Assembly (NCBI RefSeq): GCF_050003625.1
Contig: NC_134398.1
Span: forward strand, 68,394,891-68,458,890
DNA: 64,000 bases
Source of the DNA: Haematobia irritans
Taxonomy: Eukaryota; Arthropoda; Insecta; Diptera; Muscidae
Reading direction: 5' to 3'
The position numbers and the translations under genes are program-made. The notes under the pieces were generated by a model that had not been told where the DNA came from, made no database searches, and was given only the letters and a program-made list of their open reading frames with translations. Shown piece after piece: positions 24,593 to 37,014 of this stretch. Numbering within the stretch: position 1 is the first letter of the stretch; each line of letters opens with the position of its first letter.

Positions 24593-25021
24593 TGTACAAA
24601 TCCGTGAGGTGTTTCCTTTAGTGGACTGTAGATAAAGATTAACTCTCGGAAATGTAAAGATTTTTGTTGTAACGAGAAGAGAAGAAAGCAAAAGGCAAAG
24701 TTTAAGTTTAAGAATTCAAAAGTATGGTTTTATTCAGGATGACGGCAGCTTACCAAGGGCAATGACGAAGCACAAGTGAAGTTTTACAACAAACGAAGTG
24801 TCAGTCAGACATTATGATTTAGAATTTACAACAATTAAATTCATTTTGAGTAAAAGCTTTAGAGTTATCGCATAAAGGTTGAATTCAAGTATCGATAACA
24901 ATAATTCATATTATGTATTGGCAATTCAATTATTTTCGTTAAATTCAAATATTCAAACATTATTCAAAATTTTCAAAAAGTTAATAATAACCTAAGAACA
25001 GTTGTGGAACGGAGTTCAACA
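24593..25021 (-). repeat. 5' LTR of BEL element
   Basis: 429 bp, which I read as identical to 12158-12586; it presumably carries promoter and polyadenylation signals. The outer flank is target duplication ATGTT (25022-25026) inside a tctatagaa array. Confidence 0.95.
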
Positions 25022-25401
25022 ATGTTATTTCTATAGGAAATTTTTGCAAAATTTTATTTCTATAGAAAAAATTTTTTTTATAGAATTTTTTTGCAAAATG
25101 TTATTTCTATAGAATTTTTCTGCAAAATTTTATTTATATAGAAATGCATTTTCCAAAAATGAAATTTGTGGTGCGAGAACAAAAACAATTTGTTTTTTTT
25201 CGACCGTCGTTTGACGGGCTTTTCAACTAGTATTGTATGAATTGTGCAAGTTTTATAGGTAAGCGTTTTTCAAAATAAAACGTCCAGCTTTTCTTCAACA
25301 TCTTCGCAGCTCAAAATATATATTTGTTTATATAAAAATATTCATTCATTGCGGGGGGGGTTTGATCCCCCTCACCCCCCCCCCTGAATTCGGCCTTGTG
25401 T

Positions 25402-26305
<904 letters not shown>

Positions 26306-26564
26306 TGAGAAGAAGCCTAAAAGTTTGTGCGCCATATCACCTGTACAATAACGCCCCATAGAAAGTTATAGATGGCCGAGACAATGAACATTAGTCGATA
26401 AATATGTGCGATGTGTAGGCCAATTAGCGAGAACATTCGAAATCGTTACATTTCGGTATATAAACCCCTAGAACTGTGTTTTAATTATCGGGTAATTAAA
26501 TATGCCTCAATATAAAAACGTAACAATTGGTGTCGGAAGTGAAATAACGGGAAAAAAATCTACA

Positions 26565-27784
26565 ATGAAGTTTAATCAGCTTTGAGTGGAAGACTTGAAG
26601 AAGGAGTTGAGCAAAATGGAGCAGCCGACTACAGGAAACAGGGCTCAATTACAAAAGCGACTACTGGAAGAGTTCGAGCGGCGAAGTATTGATATCGAAA
26701 CACATGAGTTCGATTATAAAGAAGATCTTGACGAATCAGTAATAGCCAGCGCCTTGGAAACTCTATCTGTAGCTTCTAATGTTGTTGATTACACATCGAT
26801 GGTCAATATTTTGAGCAAAATGATGGAAGAAAATTCTCTAAAAATGCAAGAGAATTCTAGAAAAACGATGGAAGAAAATTCTCTAAAAATGCAAGAGAAT
26901 TCTAGAAAAATGATGGATGAAAATTCTCTAAAAATTTTAAAAAATTGGAAGAAAAATTCGACGAAAATTCAAAAAAGATGGACGAAAATTCTAGAATTCT
27001 AAATGAGAATATTCAACAAATTGCTGAAGGCATGGAAAAACGTGTGGACCATATCGGAAGCCAAATTGGGGAGCTGGATAAGAAGATTATTTCTGTGGAT
27101 GAGAAAATTATGGTTCATGATGAGAAGTTTCTACACATTGAAAGAAAAATGTCAGAGCTGGAAATTAAAGGTGGACCAGTGCGCGTTATCGAGGGCTCGA
27201 AAACCAAACCTCCTGTTTTCGATGGCTCAATTTCATTTGATGTATTCAAATTCCAATTCGAAATGGTTGCTTCTAGAAATTTATGGAATGACAATGACAA
27301 AGCAATTGAACTTCTATTGACATTAGAGGGCAATGCCGGTAATGTGATACAAAGCATTCCCGCTGCCTCTAGAAATAATTATAATGAATTAATAGCGGCA
27401 CTTCAACGTAAGTACAGCGGAGAACATAAGCGAGACATCTTCAGAATGGAATTAAGAGGAAGAGTCCAGAAGTCAAATGAGACTCTACAAGACTTTGCAA
27501 CAGAGGTTGAGCGGTTGGTGCTTTTGACATATCCAGGAGAAAGTCATCCACTTGTGGACCGCATCAAGATCGAGATCTTTGTGAATGGAATTAGAGACCC
27601 TGATATAAAATGTGCAACATATGCGTCACAAAAGGCTACATTCTCAGAAACAGTAACATTTGCACTTGCACAAGAAACTGCGAGATTGTTAGCACGACCT
27701 CAAATTCACAAGGTACGCAGAGTGGAGACCGAGCAAGATGAATCAAATTCCGTGATTGACTCAGTGAAAGAAGCCTTTAAGTAG
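26565..27784 (+). pseudogene. gag with SAP-like N terminus, disrupted
   Basis: Homologue of the minus-strand gag. The start MKFNQL is followed by TGA at codon 7, where the other copy has Arg. The SAP-like motif (LKKELSKMEQ, then GNRAQLQKRLLEEF) covers roughly residues 8-40. Coiled-coil 14-residue repeats come next, with a frameshift near 26940, then a capsid domain that stays open to 27784. SAP domains usually bind AT-rich DNA; a role in targeting the integration complex to chromatin would be inference. Confidence 0.8.
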
Positions 27785-29550
27785 GCAATGCAAGAAATAA
27801 AGCAGGAGACAACTAAATCCAGAATAAAGTGCTATAACTGTGATAAGCCTGGACATGTTGTTCGTGAATGTAAAGCACGTCGTAAGCGATCAAGATCGAA
27901 ATCGCCTTCACCACCAAACAATAGCCATATGTGTGTCCAGTGATTCACATTTAAACTAAATCGAGCTAGTTCAGCGGAGCAAGAGCTGGCTCACACATGT
28001 GATGGCCCCTCAATCTCTATAGCAATAGTTCAACAGAAAAATAACAATTTGACTATTGTGGGTGGTATTAATGGATACAAGCGAACTTTGACGTTGGATA
28101 CTGGTGCATGGAAATCTATCATTATATCCGATTTAGTAAGAGGAAAAGTTACACCACTAATTGGAGTCAGATTACGCACGGCTACAGGTGAACCCGCAAC
28201 TGTATATGGAAAGGTTCCTGCAAAGTTAACCATTGCAAACAAATCCGTTAATTACGAATTCATTGTGGCCGATATAGTGGACGAAGTTATAATTGGAGCG
28301 GATTTTATGATTGCTTTTGGTCTCAACTTGGATATGAAGCGTCGTGTAATGACCTGGTGCGATAGCGAAATACCGGTAAACGTAGGCTACAGTGAGAATA
28401 CACCTGTCAGATGTTTGACAATGAGCCATCCAGAGTTAATACCACCAAATGCCGAAACAATTATATGGGTTTCTATGAATGGAGATTGTGAAGTCGGCAA
28501 ATTGTGGGTTGTTGAACCAGCAGAAAATAAAAACAACAACATCCAGGAGAAAGTCATCCACTTGTGGACCGCATCAAGATCGAGATCTTTGTGAATGGAA
28601 TTAGAGACCCTGATATAAAATGTGCAACATATGCGTCACAAAAGGCTACATTCTCAGAAACAGTAACATTTGCACTTGCACAAGAAACTGCGAGATTGTT
28701 AGCACGACCTCAAATTCACAAGGTACGCAGAGTGGAGACCGAGCAAGATGAATCAAATTCCGTGATTGACTCAGTGAAAGAAGCCTTTAAGTAGGCAATG
28801 CAAGAAATAAAGCAGGAGACAACTAAATCCAGAATAAAGTGCTATAACTGTGATAAGCCTGGACATGTTGTTCGTGAATGTAAAGCACGTCGTAAGCGAT
28901 CAAGATCGAAATCGCCTTCACCACCAAACAATAGCCATATGTGTGTCCAGTGATTCACATTTAAACTAAATCGAGCTAGTTCAGCGGAGCAAGAGCTGGC
29001 TCACACATGTGATGGCCCCTCAATCTCTATAGCAATAGTTCAACAGAAAAATAACAATTTGACTATTGTGGGTGGTATTAATGGATACAAGCGAACTTTG
29101 ACGTTGGATACTGGTGCATGGAAATCTATCATTATATCCGATTTAGTAAGAGGAAAAGTTACACCACTAATTGGAGTCAGATTACGCACGGCTACAGGTG
29201 AACCCGCAACTGTATATGGAAAGGTTCCTGCAAAGTTAACCATTGCAAACAAATCCGTTAATTACGAATTCATTGTGGCCGATATAGTGGACGAAGTTAT
29301 AATTGGAGCGGATTTTATGATTGCTTTTGGTCTCAACTTGGATATGAAGCGTCGTGTAATGACCTGGTGCGATAGCGAAATACCGGTAAACGTAGGCTAC
29401 AGTGAGAATACACCTGTCAGATGTTTGACAATGAGCCATCCAGAGTTAATACCACCAAATGCCGAAACAATTATATGGGTTTCTATGAATGGAGATTGTG
29501 AAGTCGGCAAATTGTGGGTTGTTGAACCAGCAGAAAATAAAAACAACAAC
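27531..29550 (+). repeat. perfect 1010-bp tandem duplication in gag-protease
   Basis: 27531-28540 and 28541-29550 are direct copies joined at the shared trinucleotide atc. I saw no difference between them. Each holds the capsid end, one CCHC knuckle and most of the protease. Very recent, or an assembly duplication. Confidence 0.9.
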
Positions 29551-29853
29551 ATCTTTATAGCAAATGCCCTGGTAACAACAAATGAAGAGGGACTTATACC
29601 AGTTCGAGTTTTGAATTTATCTGACCATCAAGAGCAAATTGGAAAATGTTCGGACATTGGCAAGTGTACTCCCGCCGAAGCAATAGTCAACTTGGAAAGC
29701 AAATCGCCAAAGAAGCATAATGAAGTGATGAAACATCTGGAAGGTTATGTCGAAACTTGGACACATCATCTATCACCGTCCAAGAAAAATAAAGCCAAGA
29801 AATTGTTATCGAAAAATGCCTCCGCCGTTGCCATTGAGAAGAAAACAAGGTAG
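28049..29853 (+). pseudogene. nucleocapsid and aspartic protease, duplicated
   Basis: Each tandem copy carries a zinc knuckle (CYNCDKPGHVVRECK) and a retropepsin domain with intact LTLDTGAWKS and an IIGADFM flap-side motif. The first copy fuses out of frame into gag at 28541. The second (29059-29853) continues into the protease-RT linker before a stop. The catalytic residues look sound, but the surrounding pol is broken. Confidence 0.82.
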
Positions 29854-29859
29854 AACATC

Positions 29860-32253
29860 TGTGGTGAAGCATGAAATAAATGCCACAGAAGAAAGACCCC
29901 ATAAAACGGGCACCACGAAGTGTCCCTCTAGCAAAACGGGATGAGGTTCAAAAGCTCTTTAAGGAAGAGTGCTGTGATCGAACCATCATCAAGTCCTTGG
30001 TGCTCGCCAGTTGTGCTGGTCAAAAAGAAAGATGGAAGTACCCGATTTTGCGTGGACTTCACAAAAATTGAATGATGTTACCAAAAAGGACAGTTATCCG
30101 CTTCCACGCATTGATGACACGTTGGACACACTAGCCAGTAAAAAGGGGTTTCCACGCCTGATTTGCACAGTGGATACTGGCAAGTAGAGATCGCCGAGAA
30201 AGACATATAAAAGACAGCTTTTGGCGTTAATGGCGGTCTTTGGCAATTCAATGTAATGCCATTCGGTCGCTGCAATGCTCCGGCTACGTTCGAGCGATTG
30301 ATGGAGCGGGTGCTAAAGGGATTGGAAGTCCTGCTTGATATACCTCGACGATATCATAGTTATGGGCGAAACATTTGACGAGCACCTTAAGAACTTGAAG
30401 GAGGTTATCCAGCAACTGTCAGCCGCTGGTCTACGACTTAACGCTAAGAAGTTCTCGCTTTTCCAGCGAGAAGTTAAGTACCTGGGTCATCACTTTACAG
30501 CAGAGGGCATATAAAAGATTGGCCACCTCCCAAAAATCTCCATGAATTGCGAAGCTTCCTTGGGTTATGCACTTATTATAGACGATTTGTGCCAAACTTC
30601 GCCAGCATATCCGCTAGTCTCTATAAATTGACGCAAAAAGGTCAGAAGTTCCAGTGGAGGACGGTAAAGAAAAGGTCATCGGATATTTTAGCCGAACGTT
30701 ATCCAAGCCCGAGAAGAACTATTGCGTAACAAGAAGAGAGCTGTTTGCTTTCATAGAAAACGTAAAGCATTACCACAAATACTTGTATGGGCAGAATTTC
30801 TTGCAAGGACTGATCATTCAGCTCTACGATGGTTGCTTCAAGAATCCGGAAGCTCAGTTGGCACGTTGGATAGAAAGACTCCAAAGCTATGATTTCAGTA
30901 TCGAGCATAGAAAAGGTGGCAAACACGGCAACGCAAACGTCTTGTCACGTCGACCTTGTAATGTCGAATGCAAAAACTGTTCGAAAGCTGAACATAAGGA
31001 AGAAATCGTGGATATCCGACTGTTGCACGTCGAATCTGGAGTGGACTGGCTAGCAGAACAGCGTAAAGATCCCATTTTGAGCAAGATTATTTCGGCGAAG
31101 GAAGATGATAAGAAACCCAGAAAGAAAGACATCGCAGCCGAAAACCCACTTATGAAATCATACTGGGCTCAATGGGACAGTCTATGTCTGTTCAATGGAA
31201 CCCTTCAACGTAAATGGGAAAGTGAAGATGGTAAGAGCAGCCGAAATGTAATCATCGCACCGGATTATAAAATAAGAGATGTTTTGACGGAATTCCACAA
31301 TGGACCTAGTGGAGGTCACTTGGGAATAACCAAAACAGCCGAGAAAGTGAAGCAAAGATTCTACTGGGTTGGATGCCAGAAATCAATTGCTGAATGGGTG
31401 GCAAATTGTGAGAAGTGCATAAAGGCGAAAGGGCCAAGACGAAAAAGAAGAGGTCTTATGCAAGAGTATAGGCCAGGAGCGCCATGTCCAGTGGCCAGAA
31501 GTTTATGCCATTCCAAACCAAGAGGCGAAAACGATTGTAGACGTAGTCGACAAGAACTGGATATGTCGCTACGGTGTGCCGTCCGAGATACACTCAGTCC
31601 AAGGAAGAATTTTTGAATCGGCCATATTCCAAGAGATGTGTGACTCCCTTGATATCAAGAAAACAAGGACTACGCCATTGCATCCACAGTCTGATGGCAT
31701 GGTATAAAGTTTTAATCGCACTCTGGAAGAACATCTTCGAAAGGTGATAGATAACGGCCATGTACCAAAGTTTTTGCTGTCGTATATATCAGCCATGCAT
31801 GATTCTACGTCACGAGCACCGGCCAAGGTCCTATTCGGAACGGAATTGAAGTTGCCCGGAGATTTGATATTCGGCGCTATACCCAATGAGCTCGCCATGG
31901 AAGAAACCAGTAACGACATACCAAACACATTTGGTAAAGTTCACGAATCAGTGCGAAACAAAATAAAAATGGTCAACAACAGGATGAAGGCGAGATATGA
32001 TCGTGCAGCAGATCGTGAGGGCTTTAAAGAAGGACAACCGGTTCTGCTATTCAACCCGCAACGAAAGAAAGGATTATGTCCTAAAGTACAAACACAGTTG
32101 GAAGGTCCATATAAAGTCATCAAGAAGATCAATGATGTTGTATACCGCATTCAAAAGGACGACAGCCCAAAGTCAAAGATGAAAGTCGTTCACCTGGAAC
32201 GTTTGGCTCCATACGGAACGGGTTCTGTGCCTGTTCGGGACGAACAAGCTTAA
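29860..32253 (+). pseudogene. gypsy RT, RNase H and integrase, multiply broken
   Basis: Pol remnant in shifting frames: RT (about 29990-30650, with FNVMPFG- and YLDDI-like stretches), RNase H (30654-30950), HHCC and catalytic integrase (about 31250-31740), and an integrase C-terminal region (31744-32253) ending near HLERLAPYG. Numerous stops and frameshifts. The last frame ends just before the polypurine tract. Confidence 0.85.
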
Positions 32254-32306
32254 GCCGGAGGCAGTGTTACGAATTTGATATTTCTAGATTTAAGTTTATA
32301 GTTTAA

Positions 32307-32470
32307 GGAAAGTACTAGAAAATAAAGAAATGATTTTGAATGTGATGACGTAATTTGACCGTTACAATTTGAAATTTTAAATTAACGGAAACTAATTTAA
32401 AATTTCAAATTGTAACGGTCAAATTACGTCATCACATTCAAAATCATTTCTTTATTTTCTAGTACTTTCC
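32307..32470. repeat. perfect 78-bp palindrome with 8-nt loop
   Basis: Arms 32307-32384 and 32393-32470 are exact reverse complements around acggaaac. The left arm begins 42 bp inside the 3' LTR, so this is an inverted duplication of LTR sequence. It would extrude as a cruciform or fold as a long RNA hairpin. Confidence 0.93.
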
Positions 32471-33210
32471 TAAACACCTTTTGTGTCCTTAGTTTCACAA
32501 TAATTGTAGTAACCCCTTGTGGGTCCACTTTTGCCGCACTTAATGTTTGTCCCCGTAAAAACACTAAAACTGTGGAACGAGAAATACATGGAAAAAAGTT
32601 ATATGTTTTATTTACGGAGAGTATATTTTGACGTTACTAAAACTTATGTGATCTAGACGGACGGACGGGAAGACATTACACTGAGGAAAGGAATTCGTGG
32701 GTTCCTGACGAAATGTTTCTGGATGAGAATGATCGAGCTGTCTATGGGAGAATTTTTAGCATTATTTTTTTATGAATTTAAATTGTTTTGATTAGATACT
32801 TATCTTTTATGAATTGTTTGTTTTATTGGAGAATCACTGTAAATTTTTGACCTTTGTTAACTTTTCTTTCCAAGTTCACGATTCCAATTTATCTGAAAGA
32901 GAAAAAGGGATTATAAAAATATTTTTATAATAGGGATGTTTTCTTTTAGCACTGGATACACTAAACCGTGAAGGACTAAAAGAAAACAGAGTACTCGTTT
33001 ATCCAGGACATCTCCAAAAATATGCAACACTGTCATCAGCTGTTTAAAAACAATCACAGAAAAGAAGTGAAATCTTGCATTTTTAATGTATGAAATGCTC
33101 AAATTAGTAATAAATATTTACTGCTGCGATTATTTATGACACTGTACCACTTTGGATTTCTTGTTTTTCGATAAATTAGTCACAATAAAGTACTATTGTG
33201 AATCGAAGAA
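32471..33210. other. unassigned intergenic sequence
   Basis: AT-rich sequence after the palindrome with no convincing ORF, TIR pair or RNA. It may include further LTR or old repeat sequence that I cannot recognise. Confidence 0.5.
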
Positions 33211-34632
33211 CCCAATAAACACAAACGTTTGAAAAATGCTAAATTTCAACAATTTTTCAAACATTTTTTCAAAGGATTAGGGTAATATTCAAGTTGAGAA
33301 ATTGTTGAGAAAATCGCGTTCTCAACAAAAAACAGACATTACCCTCAACAGTGAAATTCAACACATTAGCAATAATATCTCAAGTGTTATCCTCAAATTG
33401 AAATGCATCGCTACTCAATAATTTGTCAAACAATTTTCGATGCGAGTCAAATTCAAAATTAACATCGTTGAAAATACTTTTCAACCTAAATTTGTATGAA
33501 TGATATCCCCACTTCAAATTGAAAGTCAAAGCCAAAATTCTATGAATTTTGTATAATTTATTCATTTTCATCGAAATAAAATATATAATAATACACTACA
33601 CTACATAATACACTACAATACCAATTGATAAATAATAATCTTATTAAACATATCAACAAATAAGAACAAAAAAAAAAACAAACAACAAAACTTTAAATAT
33701 CTTAAACATTATTAGCAAACACTTTTGCATTGATAATTCGATTTCCTTCCTTTTGGTGTCATAAAACAGCATTAAAATTTATTAACAAGCGGGCAATTTG
33801 AAATTAGGAACGTACTGGACCGCGTGTTAGAATTGATTTCCAGCAGAAGGAATTCTCAAAATATCCATTTTAAACTGATAAAAGCATATGAAATAAACTG
33901 ACGATGTGATGCACATTTTCATCCAGAAGTTGTTGATTTCAACAATTTGTTGTTTTTAACAATTTTAATTGGTTTCACTTGTAATGTTTCTGGAAACTTT
34001 TTCTTGTCGATAAGCCACTCATTTTTCATTGGTCAGCTTCTTAATATTTGCAAGAATGTAGCATCCAAAGATTTTAGTTTTCTGCAAAGAGATATAAATT
34101 TAGTGACTGCTCTTTAATTTTTCATATTGACGTACCAATTATTATAAACTATTTGAAGCAGTTCCAGTTAATTGTCCACCATTTTTCCATCGGTCAGCTT
34201 TTTAATGTTTTCAAGAACGTAGAATCCATAATTTTAGTTTTCTGCAAAGATATATACATTTAGTGACTTCCTTAAAGTTTTATTTAATTTTTTATTTTCA
34301 CTTACCTATTTTTATAAACTATTTGGTTATTTGTCTAAAATTTTCCATTTCTTTTATTTCTTGCAATTGACCACGAACTTCGTTGCACAAATAAGTATTG
34401 AAAACCACATGATTTTTTCGTTGCATTTTAGGGTAGTGTTTTGTCAAAGTTTTCTCATTTATCTTCAACACCTTTTCAAATATTTCGTTAACATTTGGCA
34501 AATTGGAAGTAATTCGCAAACAATTTGAAGATGATATATTTCAGGTCAAGTTGATTTTATGTTGAAAATTATATTTAGCCTCAAACTGAAATGTTGGTGC
34601 ATTTGAAAAACGCTCATCCTGTGTTTATTGGG
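33211..34632. mobile_element. TIR element with CCCAATAAACACA ends (1422 bp)
   Basis: Left end CCCAATAAACACAAACG and right end the inverse of CCCAATAAACACAGG. Many internal runs resemble caatttttcaaa. I see no clear target duplication and no transposase, so it is a non-autonomous element of unknown superfamily. Confidence 0.65.
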
Positions 34633-34757
34633 AAGCGTCACTTTATAAAAATACAATCTGGAAACATCGGCGCGACTTGCACTGATGAGATGTTCTGGAT
34701 AGAACACCAGTGCAACGGTATTCTGGATAGCTCATACAAATGTTGCATCCAGTGCTA

Positions 34758-35904
34758 CACCCAGAGAAATGGTTGGTTGCAATTCGATCATTACAATGAC
34801 GAAATGATGTCAGTAACGTATTTTTTGTTACAAGAACAATGTTTTGATTATTTTCCCCACTATACATCTAACATAACCATAAAAAAGTTCACAGGATCAA
34901 AACGAAATTCCCATAACCATTCAATTGTTTGCAATAACCAATGACAATAAATTTGGTTTTATGCTGCATAAAATTGTTGAGCTAACTACCAGCATAGTGA
35001 GACCTACATCATGGGAATCAACAAATGGTTGGTACAACCAAAAGTTGAGTATACCAATAGAATCTTAGTTCAATTATAGGACGGGCGTAAGGTAGTTGTT
35101 GCAACAAATAAATATTTATATCAACATCGACATGGTAAATGGTATGACGCTACAAAATTTGCAAAACGGGGAACAGCATTTACTTGATAATAGTCCGCAA
35201 TACATTGAATAAAGTTTATCCCATAGAAAAGAAGTTGCCTTCAGGTAAGTATCGCACCGATTTATAAAAAAGGAATATTACAAAATTTCCATAAAAATTG
35301 CAGGATTCATACACCAACAAACACAAATACTTTTTACGGCAAGCGAGCTTTTTTATTGTATAAAGCACACAGGACGAGCCTAAGTCGATCTGTATTTATT
35401 TTTAGAGGCTTAAGGAAGAAATTTCTGGCAAGTATATATTGAATTAGGTTCTGTAGTTTGACCACATAATTGCAACCTAATAACCATCTGTCATTGGTAT
35501 ACAAACATTACCTATAAAAAAATTGTAAATTGTAATGTAAATTGATCTCACATATATGTAGATCAAAAGCCTTTGTCGTTAGCAACTTTTGTATTTATTT
35601 TCGTAGTTTATTATGATTGTAAATCTTGTAATAAATTAATAAAATCTCAATATAATCTGCCCTTTCATTTAATATTGGAATTTGGTTAGGATAATAATAA
35701 AGAAAATCGAGGGCGGTTGCACCAACAAACAAAACAATTAATTTGAGATTGCGACAACCAATGTAAAGTTGATCCAACATACTACCATGCAGTTACAATT
35801 GCCAAATGTTAGTTGTGCTGACAGATATCATTGATAGTTGATGGAACCACCTGCTTTCGGTTGGCAAATAATTCGGTTGAGGCAACGAATTTGTTTTCTG
35901 GGTG
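34758..35904. mobile_element. Tc1/mariner-type element with CACCCAGA ends (1147 bp)
   Basis: Ends CACCCAGAGAAATGG and (inverse) CACCCAGAAAACAAA, flanked by TA on both sides (34756-34757, 35905-35906). The terminal octamer resembles the MITE at 2792-3041. No transposase frame is visible. Confidence 0.65.
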
Positions 35905-35919
35905 TAAAAGAAAACAGCC

Positions 35920-36165
35920 CAAGGCATATTAAAGAGGTAAAGTCATGCAATCAAGTGACTAACATCGACATTCATCTTGTCAAAGGCTTTGTTTACGTTT
36001 AGTAGGTTTGTTTACATTCTTTGTGTACATAAATATTACAATACAACAACACTACACATACACAAAATGTCAACTTAAGTGACCTGCCAATTTAGTTTGA
36101 CTTTTTAAATATCATGGGGTGTACACACGTTTGCTCGTGACTTTACCTTTAATTAATATGCCTTG
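35920..36165. mobile_element. small TIR element with 9-bp target duplication (246 bp)
   Basis: Inverted ends CAAGGCATATTAA with subterminal GGTAAAGTCA also inverted. Exact flanking 9-mer AAAACAGCC (35911-35919, 36166-36174). Nine-base duplications suggest a Mutator-type MITE. Non-coding. Confidence 0.75.
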
Positions 36166-36307
36166 AAAACAGCCCTAATGTTGTTTGAAAAGAAATAATA
36201 TGGGTGTTACATTGTTGAATATGGAAGGCTAAAGAAGTTATAAGGGAAAAGGGGATGTAAAGGACAGGTAAGTAGCATTTGGGATGTCCCGAATGGGTAG
36301 GCCACGT

Positions 36308-36673
36308 CCTGCCAGCATTTCAAAGTTCCATTTCATCCTCATCGCTACCACAGACTCGTAAATGTCACTACAACAATCGCCAACTGTGATGGAGGAAGCA
36401 TATCAAAATCATTGTTAATCAACCACAATGATTCTTTTACAGCTACCTTAAAATGCACTTTTTCTGATAGTTTGAAGGGGCTCTTATTGGCGTCGTTCTA
36501 AATTGACCTAAAAATGCACCTAATTATTGCACTGATGAGAAACTTGTAGAACCTTGGCGTGGTACAACTTCTCAATAGTGACGGCGCTTTTCCGACGAGA
36601 TTTTGATGTCATATACGATTGTTTTCGACGTGGCGGCGATTCTCAGCCATCAAATTCAAAAAATGTTGGCAGG
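36308..36673 (+). mobile_element. CCTGCC-family TIR element, copy B
   Basis: Both termini present: CCTGCCAGCATTTCAAAG at the left and the inverse of CCTGCCAACATTTTTTG at the right. It is internally deleted relative to copies A, C and D. Target duplication not clear. Confidence 0.8.
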
Positions 36674-37014
36674 GTGGGGACACCATGGTTGGGGAGGGTT
36701 AGGCCACGGCATGCTTTGGGAATCCGGCATGCAAGGGAAACAATATGAGTGGAGATTGTCTTACGATTTTTGATACGTACCTGTTGTGTTTTGTGATGTC
36801 CATCAAAGGCTGGTTATTTGTTTTTTTTTGCCAGAGGACTGAGTTGCCTATGAACCGCGCCCCATATACTGAGCCAAAAGCCGGCAACATCGTTCAGCAA
36901 CCAGCGCATGGCAACTCGGTTCCTCACTCCAGATGGCAGTACCCCAGGGCTGTGACAGAATTTTATAAAAAGCTCATCAGATTACGGTAAAAAGAAAAGG
37001 AACGCAGGAAGAAA

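Larger units (their letters stand above)
12158..25021 (-). mobile_element. BEL/Pao LTR retrotransposon, full length (12,864 bp)
   Basis: Complete element on the minus strand. Two 429-bp LTRs (24593-25021 as 5', 12158-12586 as 3') that I read as identical are bounded by TGT...ACA and flanked by a 5-bp duplication ATGTT (12153-12157, 25022-25026). Then follow a degenerate primer site, a 5.9-kb leader, a 1726-codon Gag-Pol ORF, a second overlapping ORF and a polypurine tract. BEL elements are commonly 6-9 kb; the excess here is the leader, part of it a nested MITE. Identical LTRs and an intact ORF indicate a very recent insertion. Confidence 0.95.
9002..25398 (-). mobile_element. hAT-type DNA transposon split by a BEL element
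   Basis: Both ends start CAAGGCC in inverted orientation and continue into G-rich runs. The flanks carry an exact 8-bp duplication TGTGTAAT (8994-9001 and 25399-25406), the hAT hallmark. The two flanks are the two halves of one gag gene, which confirms the boundaries. Inside is a hAT transposase C-terminal remnant (11521-11714, minus). Without the nested BEL the element is about 3.5 kb and also carries mini-me-like sequence, a LINE fragment and minisatellite arrays. 25146-25360 holds AT-rich sequence that could be the 5' part of the transposase gene; I cannot confirm this. Confidence 0.82.

Noticed and set aside
34663..34700. CTGATGAG resembling a hammerhead core
   Set aside because: No GAAA after a stem II and no stem I partner; also rejected at 36532.
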